This document shows positions 23,535 to 36,435 of a stretch of DNA of 64,000 nt, in pieces. The notes under the pieces were generated by a model that saw only the letters and a list, made by a program, of their open reading frames with translations, had not been told where the DNA came from and did no database searches. The translations under genes were made by a program, and so were the position numbers. The first letter of the stretch is position 1. The number at the start of each line of letters is the position of its first letter. Source of the stretch: Acanthaster planci (lineage: Eukaryota; Echinodermata; Asteroidea; Valvatida; Acanthasteridae); assembly GCF_001949145.1 (NCBI RefSeq), contig NW_019091404.1, forward strand, positions 405,047 through 469,046. Reading direction: 5' to 3'.

Positions 23535-26500
23535 ATGGATGACTACCGAGCAAATTCCAAAGCCCAGCTCGCTCTGGAGGACGATGTGGCTGCCAAGACT
23601 CCCAGCAAGATCCCTCTCATTTTGGTGGGAATATTCGCAGCGGCCACCATTGCCTTGACTGTCACTACAGGTGGGTGGAATCCTCACGCTAAAGCTCCCG
23701 GTTGGCAGCGCGGTTCCGCTCAATGCCAGAATCTCAAATCTTGGATATCATCTTCTGCTTTGATATCAGACTTCGGATTAGGCCTTGGCACGTTACAACG
23801 TTTACGATCGAGCAATCGGTACTTAAAGACGACATGTATATGTGTATTATAAACGGAAATACGTTAAAGACAACTTCAATTTTACACGAATTTAAGTATA
23901 CCAGGCACGATATGGGACAGAGGGGTACCCCCTTACCTGTCCAATCCCTATACCCACTTTAGACTATTGTTACCGAACACATCCCCCAGAAGTCTGTAAA
24001 GAATTCCTGAGACTCCGATCAAACAATGACCAACACAAAGGCAGGGGGAGGGGGGGTTCTCTCTGTCCCATATCTTGCCTCAAATGAATTTGGGTCCTGG
24101 TTCCAGCGCGAACTTACCCCTGACAACATACTGCCTTGCTTGATCTTGTGATAATTTACTTGTCATCATTCAAACATTTCCGCACAGTTTCGAATGACGA
24201 TTTTTGCTTGAATTTTGTGTCACACTAACGTGTTTTTGGCCTACCCGTTCTTCTTATACAGTTGTTTTCGTCCTGCAGAAGAACGACATCGCTAACGAAC
24301 TGGACGAGTTGAAGGCTACCAGTAAACCAACTCAACCTGTTCCGCTCTGCACCACAAAGCAGTGCTACGACTCGGGTAAGACATGTTCTGGTTTAAATTA
24401 CAAAATTATGCCGATTTTACATTTCTAGTCCACTAGCCTTCCCGATTTTCGTTCTGTCTACGTCAGGATTTTGCTATTTGATTCTCTAACTCTGTTGCTC
24501 CCGTCCCTGACACTGGATTGTTTTTCATACACAAAATTATAACTCCCTCGAGAAAAACTGGAACAAAATCTCGCCAGCAAGGTGTTTGACCTTTGAATGC
24601 TATTCCGAAGAGACAAGACCTACAGTTTCCCATAACTTTTAACTTAAAGATAAGATGCGGATACATGTCAGCATTTAGTATTTATTTACAGCGATGCGGT
24701 CTGTACTGATTGGGTACAGGTTGGTTTTATAGGTTTTATTATCAACCTACTTATCGTTGTCTGGAGTATTGGATTCCAAATTTCCCTAGTCATGCGGTGC
24801 GCACTGTGCTCTTTATTTGTTCAGCTTACGTTTACTTGAGCAGTATGGATCCTAGCAAGAATCCCTGTGACAATTTCTTCGAATACGCCTGCGGCGGCTG
24901 GACCGAACGCTACACAGTTCCCGACGACCGAACCAGCTTCTCTACCTTCACTTTACTCAGAGACGATCTGGCAGACAAGCTAAAAGGTACAAAATGCTAC
25001 AGTGGAAATACCTACCAGTGGGACTTTTATCCCATTTTACCCCTTTCCATAAACACTTGGGACAGTTTTTCTATTCCTATTGGTTGAAACGTGTCACATG
25101 ACATTTGAAAATGCCTGCTGCGATTTGATAATGCTCGTAGGGCAGAGCACGCGCTGGCACCTGGATACGAGAGAGTTTCTTTGATTCCCATTAGCCAAGA
25201 GTCCGTGTGCACGCGGAACTCGCCACCACGCGCACACCAAGTCCATATAATACGATTCTTCTGGACTACTTGCATAAGTGATATATCATCCATTGGACAG
25301 GGGTCTTTCGGGAAATGAAAATAATATTCTTGAACAAAGTCCTTGGAAATTTATCGTATATTGATTTTCTTTGACTGTTTGACTAAAAAGGTACTTATGA
25401 ATGGGGATAGATATGTGCTGTACTAACGTTTAACACCAGCCAAGCACATATGTAAAGTTTCTTCTGCAAACCTCATCACCACTGAAGTAGTCACAGTAAG
25501 CACAGTATGGGCACAGTATTGCCACTGCCATTACCGCATTTGACGAGAGTTTTCGTCGATACTGTCTTCTCCGCTCTCGCCATCATTTTTATGCACACTG
25601 AATTGTCCTACTCAGTCACATCCACCTTGCCCCGCCATCAACGTTGAGCCATATTGCTGTCATCACAGATCTAGAATTGCCACCATCAGTCTACCAGCCT
25701 AATGCTTCTGGATATAAGGGGGGGGTGCTCTAGAACTCATTAATTGTAACTTTCCATGGTTAATCTTTTATTCAACCAGTTCTGTTTGAACAAAGTCCGA
25801 CTGCTGGCGAGCCTGATTCGTATCACATTGTGAGGAATGACTACAAGTCTTGTGAGGACATGGGTAAGCCACTGCACTCATGAATTAATCGGCAAATAAA
25901 CTTGGCCGTGAAAACTGGCCAGAACTTTGAACTGTGATATAAGGTGGAGATTTTAAAATGTAAACAGATCCGAGTCAAGGGATGTCATACCCTGTAAAAG
26001 AAGTTGCGATGTTCACATCAAGACGCACGTCAAGGAACTTCAGGTAAAGCTTATAGCACCTCGATTACCATCGCAGTCATGTTTAAAGGAAACTGATTTT
26101 CAACAGACACCATCAACGAGCTTGGGGCCAAACCTCTGACTGACCTGCTCACGTCGCTCGGCGGTTGGCCGGTCCTCGGAGACAACCCGGCGGGCGGGAA
26201 CTGGGACTCAGCCGCTTTCGACTTTGAGAAGCTGTGGGCCGACATCAAGGGCAAATACGGCGTACAAATGATTGTTGCCTCAGACGTGTGGCCGGATCCC
26301 CAAAATACAGCCAAGTACAAGTTGGATGTAAGTTTCATAGGATATACACTTTTGCACATTAAATATGCCTTCATAGATCAGAAGAACCTGTGTTATCAGA
26401 CTTCAGAGAATGCTAGATCACAGCGTAGGGAACTGGTGTACTTCTTTACCCATTAGAAATGTACCTTTAGCATATATGGGTATCGAATTCTAAAGTGAAC

Positions 26501-29500
26501 AACTTTAAAGCATTACTACGATTTGTGATGTCTTCTCAGTGTTGTAACAATTTTTCAATTCGTATTAGGCGTATACACCTAGCTTCTTGGTTCCAAGGAC
26601 AGAGATCGAAAACACACATTTGCGAGGAGTCAAGACTTTGGTAAGGGGACCTGTTACAGTGGATTTTTTCCCGGACTTTAGGTATATTATTTTAATACTA
26701 TGTTTTTAAAGTTAATTGTAATGTATTTATAACTCTGTTGTCGAAATTGCAGAGCAATACACATATTCCCACTGGGCTATTCCAACTGCGTAAGAAATCA
26801 GCTACTTTTTCAGGGCTGTCAAATAGTGGTCAGATGAATTTTTAGTTACCCGTCAAATGAAGTGTTGTTTAAAATAGCCTGACAATGTGTACATTTAAGC
26901 CATACAAATTCATTGAATCTATCGATAATGTTATATTAAACATTCTCCCCGACAGATTGACGAACGCGATGAGCCTGATGACTACAGGGTGAAGATTCTG
27001 TTGGAGGAGAGGTATTCCAAAGTAAGTCCAGTTATTTCTCTTAAGCAGTTCATCAAGATTTTTAGCAGTAGAAAGAACCACTTATCATTCTAATTTCTGT
27101 GGAGAGAAAAAAGCCGTAGATATTCACGTATAAGCCTTTCTTATGGTTAGCATGACTTTGAGAGGGGGGTGTCAATTTTTAAAACAATGTGGAAAGTACC
27201 TTCCATATTCAAAAGCGCTGGGTGTGGCATAGTTGTCCGTCCATGCCGAAGGCATGGGTACAAGCTGACAGAAGACGTCGTGCTTCTTAAAGCGCGTTTC
27301 GACACATCATCTCCACAACACTACCTATTACTCGGCGGATTCTTTAGATGTACTAAATAATCTTACCACTTTCAATCTTATTACATTTCCAGGAGAAGCA
27401 AGCCTACCTTCAGTACCTGATCGACATTGCCGTGGCGCTTGGAGCGAACGAAACAGTCGCAACACAAGACATGACCGACCTCATCGAGTTTGAATCAGCC
27501 ATGGCAAATGTATTAACTGCTCCTCGATCAAGGAGATAAATAGCACGAAGAACACAATGCAATAGTGTGATCTTATGCCAAATTTCTTACAAGCTACGAC
27601 AGAGGGATTTAAAGGAGAAGAAGAAAATTGCACGGCTCGCTTCATATTTATTGCATATAAAAACTTTGAACGGAGACGGCTGCTCTTAAAGATATTGAAA
27701 AGTTTGTCAATGTAATTTGAAGAAAGAAGAGGCACTTTGCACGAGAGGCATTTTATATTGATCCTCAACAAATTGCTGTTTGAAATGTACCATTCGTTTT
27801 AGAAGTAGGTTTACGTACCAGTGATAAATTTGAAATCAATTCTGGTTTACTATTTCCACAGCTGACTGTTGTACATCCAGACGAGGGCTGGGTCGAAATC
27901 ACCCTCAAGGAGATTGGAATGGATGTGGTAAAGTTACACAACAAACTTGGCAACTTTCGCCAATTTTGACTGTAATCAGAAAATGTGTTGACACGTCACC
28001 ACAATACCGAAATGCCTGATATGAAATTTAGCTTAACCTTTCACGATTACTTCGTAATTGTTCAGTCATATATAATTTCATGAATGTGAAATACAACACG
28101 AGGTTCCGGTTCGTCAGATTTGCATTTCAATGAATTTGCCCATTCTGATTTCTCAGTGAACAATAACTTGTGTTCTAGATTGACTGGGTGCGTTTTTACA
28201 ATCTGATGTTGCCAGCAAGTGTCAACCCACGCGTTACTGACAACGAACCCATCATCAACTACAGGACTAACTACATTTCCAACGTCACAATGTGGCTCAA
28301 AGATCAAAGTGAAAGGTTAGTCGTGAAGGATGGCCTGATAGTTAAAAGCTTTTACTGCATTTATACTATGATAAATATACCAACTTTCGTTGTTTTACTA
28401 ATTATAATTTTAACATTTATTTTCAATGATAATTAAGTAGCAGTTAAACTATTGTTTAATATTTAAACAAAATATATCGATAACAAATTATTTCAAACTT
28501 AAAACACCTTCCCTTTCAGAGTCAAGGCCAACTACATGATATGGCAGCTTGTCAGCCGAATGGTGCCCTTCATGAACGAGACGTTCCTGGCCATCCGACA
28601 GAAATACCAGGAGACTGTCGACGGCACCACTTCTCCAACAGCCCGCTGGAAGACGTGTGTCTCCAACGCCAATGACCAGTACGAGTTCATCAGCGGCAGG
28701 ATGTACGTGGATGAACACTTCCCAGAAGATGCCAAGCAGAAAGTACGGGATAACAGGCGTGAACCCTGCTACAACTATGGTTGTTCTAGTCCAAGAGTCT
28801 GTGGACTCTCAATAGCAATGTCACATAAATCCCTTCACAGGCCTATCTCAGACCTACTTGTTATAAATAAAGTCCATATACAGTTCATTCAACATACGGA
28901 TATCTAATTATGCGTGAAACCATGGTAATAAACTTGTCATATGTGCATGTATTATTAAGAGAGAAAGGGATATGGTTGAACAGACACGTTTCAGCATCAT
29001 TGTTACTATTGTTTCTTGAATTTAAAAATTTGTTTTTAATTAAGACCCTAGACATGATACGCAATCTGCAGACAGCTTTCAAGTCCATGCTGGAAACGAA
29101 TGACTGGCTACAAGACGAAGATAAGCCTAAAGCTGCCGAAAAGGTTTGTGCAAATGTCAAAGAGATCAGTTTAGGGGTCAAAGGTCAGCATGAGTAATCA
29201 AACACTGTTCCCCTCCCGACCTTGACCAGAGTAGTGTTGAATTTCATTCTGCTGTTTCCTACATACCTGTACGAGCACAGTTAAGTCTTTGACACAAGAA
29301 GCATTTACTTGCTTGACAGAAACGATTTGGTGTTTCATTTTGGACTCCATAGTATTCCATGAGCTGAATTTCGACTGGAAACCAGAAATCTTTCAGTCTT
29401 TCAGGTCTTTTTTTGGCGTTGGGAATCGTCGTACTCTGCCCTTGATAAGTCAAACCGTTCGTTGTTCATAAGCACAGAACTTCAGAGGTATTGTCATTTG

Positions 29501-32500
29501 ACTCAATTTAATATGTTAAACCCACCTGTGGGGTCAGCAAAATTATTCAACTCATTACTTTTCACCTACAGGCGGATGCAATGGCTATTGAAATTGGCTA
29601 CCCAGAGTGGATAAAAGACAACGCTAAACTTGACGCGGAGTACGCCGATGTAGGTAGCACACCTATTATACCTTAACGTTTCATTGAGGTCATGCACATG
29701 ATGCAGAGGATTTGATCAGGAGATAGAGAGTGTGTGTATGTAAGGGACATAATATCTGGTTGTGATGAAGTACGTCTGAGTGATCTCCGACACTAATGTT
29801 GATGCACCCCCCTGCCCCTTGATATTCGGCCAAGACGTCAAACGATTTGGCTAGATTTCCGACACTTGTATCCAGTGTTATTGATAGTTATAAAGAAAGT
29901 ACGGTTGTGTATTTTTTGTCAGCAAACCTTTGATTCAGTAGAACGATATGAGTCCATGAGTGTGTCCCCTGACTGACTCTTGTCCAAAACAATAATGCCT
30001 GGTCGTTAATGAGATCAAGTGCTGCAGCACTTTCATGGACAATATCTTGGTCTTGCAGCTGACTGCCAAGGACAAGGAATATTTCCAAAACAGCTTGAGG
30101 TACCGTGAGTGGATCTCTCAGGCCGAGCTGGCACTCTTACGGGAGGATGTTGATACTGAAAACTCACTGTGAGTATGGGGTGGACGAAGTACTAGACTTG
30201 TGTACAGCTTACAAGACTTGTTTGTGGTATAAAAGAACAAGTTCTTCAAAAAACTAAAATCAAGTAACTGGGACTATTAGACTTCTGTCTGCAATAGAAC
30301 TTGGAAAATCTCTTTGCATTAGCCTTTGGACGAGTCTGTTTGCAGCAGTTATACCTCAAAAAGTGTAGAACGTTGATTTTAGATTAGTTTTCGAATATTG
30401 GTATTCTTTCAAGGTGGTCAATTGTAGGACCAGCTGTTGTCAATGCATTCTACAGTCCAAGCAGAAATGGAATTCGTAAGCCATGTTCTTTGAATCTCAT
30501 TTTGTTCATCATTTAAAAATCAGTTTAAAAATAGGGCAATTTCTGAATCATCCATGCTTCTGTCGCAGCAAAATCTATGTATTGAGTGGTGTCAACGGGG
30601 GAGGTTTGTGGGGCGGCAGTTCAAGGGGCCTTCACTTTTTCTGGAGGGGGCACTCGGTTGCCCGGGTCAGGGTTGAAACAACGACCAAGGCAGACTATCA
30701 GCAGATTTCTTTCCTCTATAATTTCAGGGGGGCACATGGTTAAGGCTTTGAGGGGTGTGGAGCTCCATGCCCTCACCTTTTAATTAAGCCACTGCAGAGA
30801 GTGCACCTTGGCAAACGATACGTAGTTACTAATATACCATTTCATCAACCCACCTGCCCATTTTGGATAGAGTTTGCTTCATCCCATTTAAAAGACCCTA
30901 AAGTCTACAGTTTCATTCACATGCAAGCCATGGTACCTCTAAGTACGCCAATTCAACACCAACCGGTCCTCCATGGTCACACCAACCAAGCAGCCATCCA
31001 CCCAATTTTCACCAACCAAACAGCTTGCCATGAACTCAATCAACCAAGCACGAAACTTACCATGCCATCATCTACCAAATTCAGACCAACCAATAATTCT
31101 CACACCCACCGATTCAACGAACTTCAACGTCTTTTCTCCAGTGTTTCCGGCAGCTATCCTCCAACCACCTTTCTACCATAAGGATCTTCCCTGGTGAGTT
31201 TTAACCAAATAAGCCATCCCATGTGATGCTTTAGTTATTGGTAGCTCCCCCTAAAGTGTTTAAATTGAAATGTGTACGATTAATCTTTGTGAGTCAGAAT
31301 AATTTCAAATTAGTTTCATTTTGATGATTTATTGTCACAGTAACATTTTTGCCTTTCAGAAATGAGTAATATCATACCTGTTTGAAAAGCAATTGTACAT
31401 ATCCCAGAACTGTATCATCCAGGCTAATAAGCATTTTCAACTTTCTGTATAGGTATTCCAATTACGGTGGTATTGGTGTGGTCATAGGACACGAAATAAC
31501 GCATGGTTTTGATAACAACGGTGAGTTATCGTCAATCCAGGCAACAGACGATTGTGGGTATTTGAATAACTCACGAAAAAGTCTGCATTTGAACCATGTT
31601 TGATGAGTTTTTGGCTTTAGAAAACTTGGATTTTGGTCTCTTCACTAAAACACCTAATAACATTATTCTGGGCTTTTGTCTCTTATATTAGTGGTTTTTT
31701 CCGTTCAAGCATTTCAATCATACCATGCTTAATTTGAATTCAACAAAGATAACCGTACATTTTAGTAGGAAAAAGATTCCATTTCCCCTGGTAAGGGGGA
31801 CATGTTTCTGAGGCTCACTGAAACATTTCGGATTTTTTTTCTGCACAGGACGACAATACGACAAAGACGGCAACTTCAGGCAGTGGTGGACTCAGGAGTC
31901 CATTGACAATTTCAAAGAGAAAGCCCAGTGCATAATCGATCAATACTCCGGCTTTGTTATGCCAGAAAATGGCAGACACGTAAGCTTTGCATTGTGGATT
32001 CTCTTTTGTTCTTTTTTCCAATCGCATTCTATTTCGTAAAATTATTCCTGCAGATGCATACCCTCTTTGGTATGACAGGAAAACACCCTCTGTTCTCCCT
32101 AGTCTTTCGAAAAGAGTGCAACATCATCTAAATCTAAGAGGAGAAAGTAAATAAAAACGTACGCAAGTCTGCTATTTTTACAGCTAAACGGAGAGCAAAC
32201 GCAAGGTGAAAACATCGCTGACAATGGAGGTCTCAGAGAATCTTATAAGGTAAACGACAAAATAATACTTCAATAATATTAACTTTGATTCCTTCACTGC
32301 AATGATATCATACTTTCCGTTCGCGAATTATCGAATCTTCTCTTTTCTAAAGGCCTACATGGACAACATTCCTAAGCAGCCTCGACTTCCTGGTGTTGAT
32401 TTCACCGAGGAGCAGATGTTCTTCCTTTCATTTTCTCAGGTAAAGCAAAGACGTTGCCATGGTAATATACTGCTACAGTGAGTCTGATTATTTCGAGAAA

Positions 32501-33192
32501 AAATCCATTTCAGTAATAAAAATCGAGTCCGGATTTACATAGTAATACCCGTCCCAAATCCTCCAATTTCAATGTGATTTTAGATACTCCTTAGAGGGTT
32601 AGGGTTGAAATGTTTTTCTTACACTTACCCCAACAGTACCGTGTCTAGTGAAAACGTGTAACCAAGCAATCTGTTAAAAGTGGTGATATTCGATGGACAA
32701 AATGCGAGTTTGTTGTACCAAGAATGTCACCCAGAAAACAAGTGGAGAATATCTATTATGTTCCAATTAGCAACTGTTCAAGAAGTTTACAAAACTAGTG
32801 TCCAAAAGCAGATACTCTTTTGCTCTTTTTATTTTACAGATCTGGTGTAGTGTGTTCAAACCCGAAGGTGTGGATAACTATATCGACAATGGAGTGCACA
32901 GCCCCGGCCGATACAGGTGTGTTACTTTCTCTTATCTTATTTTTATTAACAATTAATTATATTACACAAACTTTACAATTTCCGTAAGTAAAAAGTATAG
33001 AAATACGAATGGGTCTCAAATAAAACTGTAAATTTGCTTGAATTGAAATAACATTTATGGTTACTTGATGCTTTCAAAACTTTTTGTAGAGTCATTGGTC
33101 CACTGCAGAACAACGAGGCGTTTAACGCTGCATTCAACTGCCCGACCGGAAGCTACATGAATCAAGATGTCAAATGCAAAGTTTGGTATTAA
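23535..33192 (+). CDS. Gene C: neprilysin-like M13 zinc endopeptidase, complete, 22 exons, 776 aa
   Basis: Duplicate of gene B with the same exon phases. Exons: 23535-23670, 24262-24375, 24825-24986, 25780-25863, 26107-26327, 26569-26640, 26956-27021, 27393-27509, 27862-27927, 28179-28315, 28520-28742, 29045-29143, 29572-29649, 30059-30168, 30414-30475, 31142-31193, 31453-31520, 31849-31979, 32184-32249, 32353-32439, 32840-32916, 33090-33192. The joined frame is open for 2331 bases. Cytoplasmic tail 1-25, transmembrane helix about 26-50, NPC and ACGGW cysteines, VVNAFY, HEITH (613-617), ENIAD (675-679), HSPGRYR, C-terminal CKVWY. Two codons shorter than B, in exon 9 (PDEGW against PDTFLGW). 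Active-site residues are all kept, so an active enzyme is expected. Alternative: another M13 subtype, since substrate class cannot be read from sequence. Confidence 0.94.
23903..24080. mobile_element. MITE-like element in gene C intron 1
   Basis: Terminal inverted repeats of about 30 bases: the left starts AGGCACGATATGGGACAGAG (23903), the right ends CTCTGTCCCATATCTTGCCT (24080). About 178 bp, no coding sequence. Absent from gene B intron 1. Confidence 0.85.
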
Positions 33193-33379
33193 ATTCGTTA
33201 GTTCATGAAAATGCACAAATTTGACATCAAAGACGCTAAGCTGTAACTATAATTTTGTCGAGCAAACATTTTAAAAGTATGAAAAGATATAGATGTATAC
33301 CTTGAACTGCAAATTCAATAAACCAAATTCAATACTGACATTGTACTTCAGAATTTCGTGGTTCATTAATTAATAATTT

Positions 33380-33385
33380 AATAAA
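33380..33385 (+). terminator. Candidate polyadenylation signal, gene C
   Basis: AATAAA in TTTAATAAATCG, 188 bases after the stop codon, conserved with gene B. A second AATAAA is nearer the stop at 33317-33322. Confidence 0.45.
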
Positions 33386-34099
33386 TCGCTCTATAATTAC
33401 AAGAACTGTTCTCTCCTGCTTTGTGTTTAAAGATGATGCATAAATTTCACAATTTCCATGCCTACTTATTGGCGCTCTTATTTTGCTCAGTCCAATTGTT
33501 TTTTTCTTTATAATCACAATCTCGTTTTGTAATGATACTTGCTTATGTTGTGTTAGCTATATGATAGAGTGCATGCAATGTCTCTGCTTTTTCTCAGTAC
33601 TGCGGGAAAACTGATATTCGTTCAGACGATGCTTAGCAAGGTAGTACATGTATATCCATCAGTTCATTTGGTTGGTGTAGTCGCTTTCCGTTCTGTATTG
33701 TTTTGATGTTTCTCGGCCAAACAGCATTTTTGGTATATACAATAAAATAATGGGGCAGAGAGGGATGGAGCAGAATTGTAAAGAGTCGAGTCAACCTTTT
33801 CGACTCAACTCAAGTTCCGACGAGAAACTTCCTCAACTACACTGAGTCACCATATGAGCAGATAACTCGACTTAACTCAAGTGACAAAATAGAGTTACTC
33901 GTTACAGAAATGCTACTTCTGCGTGTACATGCCAGATGAAAATAATGATACAAGTAATGAAATAAACAATCCCTATCCTAGACTCTGCTTCTTTGTGTAC
34001 AGTTATTTGACGGTGTTCAAATATTTGGCTCAACTCAACCACGCACCGTGAACTGATCCAACTTGAGCTTCCAATGGCTGGACTCGATTCGAGTCATTT

Positions 34100-34380
34100 C
34101 CTTAGATCCTCTCTGGATCTAACACCTCAGTGGGAAGGAGGCCACGTGTCAGAAAGAGTCCACTTCCGAAGAGTGTCTGGTGAAAATAGCGCTGGTAGAC
34201 GGTGTGTTAAGCGTACATTGTTTTCGTTGTTACCAAATAAACCAGTTTAGAGTCCAACGATTCTGACAAACAGTTTGACTGGAAAGACAACACGTTCTGC
34301 ATGGATAATGTGTCTTGCTTCGATGATGAGATAACTTTAGAAACTGTGACGGCGCCACACTTTGAAGTGATATAGGTAGA
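34100..34380 (+). pseudogene. Coding-like relic of unknown family downstream of gene C
   Basis: Counterpart of 18500-19100. A frame ending at a TAG near 34375 reads FDWKDNTFCMDNVSCFDDE after a CCAGTTTAG acceptor-like site; upstream is GRRPRVRKSPLPKSVW followed by a stop. It lacks the 24-base duplication seen after gene B. Function unknown. Confidence 0.35.
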
Positions 34381-34767
34381 CCTGATATGGCAGGGGCGGA
34401 TCCAGGAATTTTTCCGAGGGTGGTCAGACCGAAGATCTTTTTTTATGTCTTATTTTTGCGGCCGAGAGCAAAAGTGATGAAGCATTACGTGACGTAGATT
34501 GTTTACAATGGTATTGGTGCACTTTCCTTTATTACTTTTATTTGTTTGCCCCATTTTTAAAGACCTTTTTTTGCCTCTGGGCTGGGATGGGGGTGTTTCC
34601 ATCCTCGGGATCAGTGCCTGTATGGGCTTCTCTCCCCCTACCCAGTCGAGATGCTATTTGGCAGCCTATAATCTTGTCAACCTGTCACGATGTGACAAGT
34701 TGACAGCACTAGGTTGTGGTAGGGTGAAAACTTGTTACAGGAATCTTGGCCACATTATATTCCAACC

Positions 34768-35225
34768 GGTAGCCGCAGGTGAGTGAATGGATTGTAGAGA
34801 ACGCGTGCATTGTCAATTCCACGCCGAGATCTTTTGATACCGGCCGTCTGTGCAATGATAACAAGTTTATGATGCCCGGATGGTGAAGTGGATTGGCTTA
34901 TTTGCTTTAATGTAATGGAAATTTTGAAAAAAAAGTGTAGAGTCTGAAGCGATTACCATGGAAACAATGCTCAGTACATTCTTTGAGCATCATGTGAACA
35001 TAAGTTGTTCTGTTCATGATAAGTCACTACCTTCGTTTTGCCACATGGGTTTTCTCGGGTGTCACGTGTTTGGTGGGAATCATACGCCTGAACTCTCAGT
35101 TATTTGGAAGATCAGGTTGGTTTCACGACCGGCATTTACAGTTATACTGTTAACATAGCCTGCTGCACCTTGTGCGAGCAGTCGTAGCTGTGAGAAGCGC
35201 GACTTCAGTCACAAGTAAATTCAGG
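34768..35225. other. Unique spacer after duplication unit 2
   Basis: No counterpart after unit 1 and no gene recognised. It marks the end of the B/C duplication and the start of the block shared with the region upstream of gene E. Confidence 0.5.
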
Positions 35226-35249
35226 CTCTCACCTCTCCTGCAACTGAGA

Positions 35250-35294
35250 ATGATGCACCCCCCTAAGGAGGCGTGGGTTTCGCCCCAAACTGAG
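35250..35294 (+). other. Conserved 45-bp element ending at a splice donor (copy 1)
   Basis: Open from ATG ATG to a GTAAGA donor at 35295, reading MMHPPKEAWVSPQTE. The copy at 53733-53777 reads MMHPPKEALVSPETE. It is either a short first coding exon or a structured RNA: TGGG..CCCA around TTTCGC becomes TTGG..CCGA in the other copy, which keeps the stem paired. No gene call is made. Confidence 0.35.
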
Positions 35295-35375
35295 GTAAGA
35301 ATTCATTTCTCTGGTTGAATCTGATTTAGAAATCCTTAGCATAATAACAATTTGGGAGAAGGTCCAACCAGTGCT

Positions 35376-36105
35376 GGAGTCGAGTCTGTCCTTTCACAAG
35401 GCCAGTTATAAGTAACAGGATGAGAAAGGACAAAGAAATGCTTTTGTCACAGTTCATTTGAAAAGCTTTATGAATTGACTTTAGACAAGATGACTTGTGG
35501 TAGACTTACACGAATTTGTGATGGACTCAATTACAACACTGTGTCCAACGTTCTAGGGCTGTTTACAATGTAAAAGGCAGCGTCCCGTGACGATAGTTAC
35601 CGTGGTGAAGGTTCTACACATGAACTTGAAATTGCCACTGCAAAAAGACAACAGTTCAGTAACATTTTCTGAACCATTACTTACAAAAAGTCTTCGACTT
35701 TTTACTTTGAGAAAACACTGCCGAGTTTAATAGTCGTGCTATGAACATAGGCCTCTCAGTTCAAGTAAAAAGTAATTTTTCAACATAGTAATTACCAGTC
35801 CGTCTAAAGACTTCCATTTTGCTTTGCCCACTAGGTCGGGTCATACAAAGATATAACCAAACCAATTCAATTAAATCAGACTAAAGTGGTGAAAAGGGAC
35901 CAGCTCGAACATCAGCAGTGTTGTACTCGAGTCCATCCCAAGTCCTTTCACAAGCCCTTTACAATTCCAGTCACAAGTCCCTTCACAAGGCCAGTCATAA
36001 ACAACATGGTTGAACAATGACAAAAGAAGGCTTTTGTCACAGCTCATTTGAATAGCTTGTGAATTGGCTTCAAGCATGGCGTGCAAAGTTAACATTTAAT
36101 CCGCG
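35376..36105. repeat. Dispersed repeat, two copies
   Basis: Blocks at about 35376-35555 and 35918-36075 share CACAAGGCCAGT, GCTTTTGTCACAG and TCATTTGAA..GCTT..TGAATTG. A third, reverse-oriented copy is in gene E intron 3 (about 60270-60415). No coding sequence. Confidence 0.6.
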
Positions 36106-36215
36106 CAAACAGATATCTCTATACTTAGACGTGCCAAGTTAACATTTATTCCCGGAATAGAGATATCTCTTTTACTAATACAGAGATCCATGTACGCGGA
36201 TTAAATGTTTACATT
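36084..36215. mobile_element. Short inverted-repeat element
   Basis: AACATTTAATCCGCG at the left end and CGCGGATTAAATGTT at the right end are complementary. About 132 bp, non-coding. Internally ATATCTCT recurs. MITE-like and directly adjoining a dispersed repeat. Confidence 0.7.
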
Positions 36216-36435
36216 GCCCGCCATTCTCAAGACTGGATGACTTGTGATGGACTTAGAGGGACTTGTGACGGACTCGAATGCAACACTGAACAACAGTTAA
36301 ACAAAATTGCCCACAGATAGAGCAGTGGAAAGTAGGCAGTGAAGTTCGAAAGTAGTATCTTGGGGGCAGATATGATGAAATCATATTCTGTGGTTTTAGT
36401 TGTAACCTTGGGGACAAGACAGTTGGTTCCATACG

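Larger units (their letters stand above)
19399..34767 (+). repeat. Direct segmental duplication, unit 2 (carries gene C)
   Basis: Second copy of the 15-kb unit. It is slightly shorter than unit 1. Differences include loss of the 308-bp insertion at 6334-6641, gain of a MITE at 23903-24080, a 97-bp insertion at about 20328-20424, and loss of one copy of the 139-bp repeat seen twice in unit 1 (4161, 4402). Its first 400 bases contain the relic last exon of gene A. Confidence 0.85.

Noticed and set aside
30801-31181. 126-codon frame before exon 16 of gene C
   Set aside because: It reads through the ACCAACCA-rich intron 15 into exon 16. The same intron in B and D has the repeat but not the frame.
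35250-35294. C/D-box snoRNA
   Set aside because: ATGATG and CTGA are present, but the distance is too short and no terminal stem forms.
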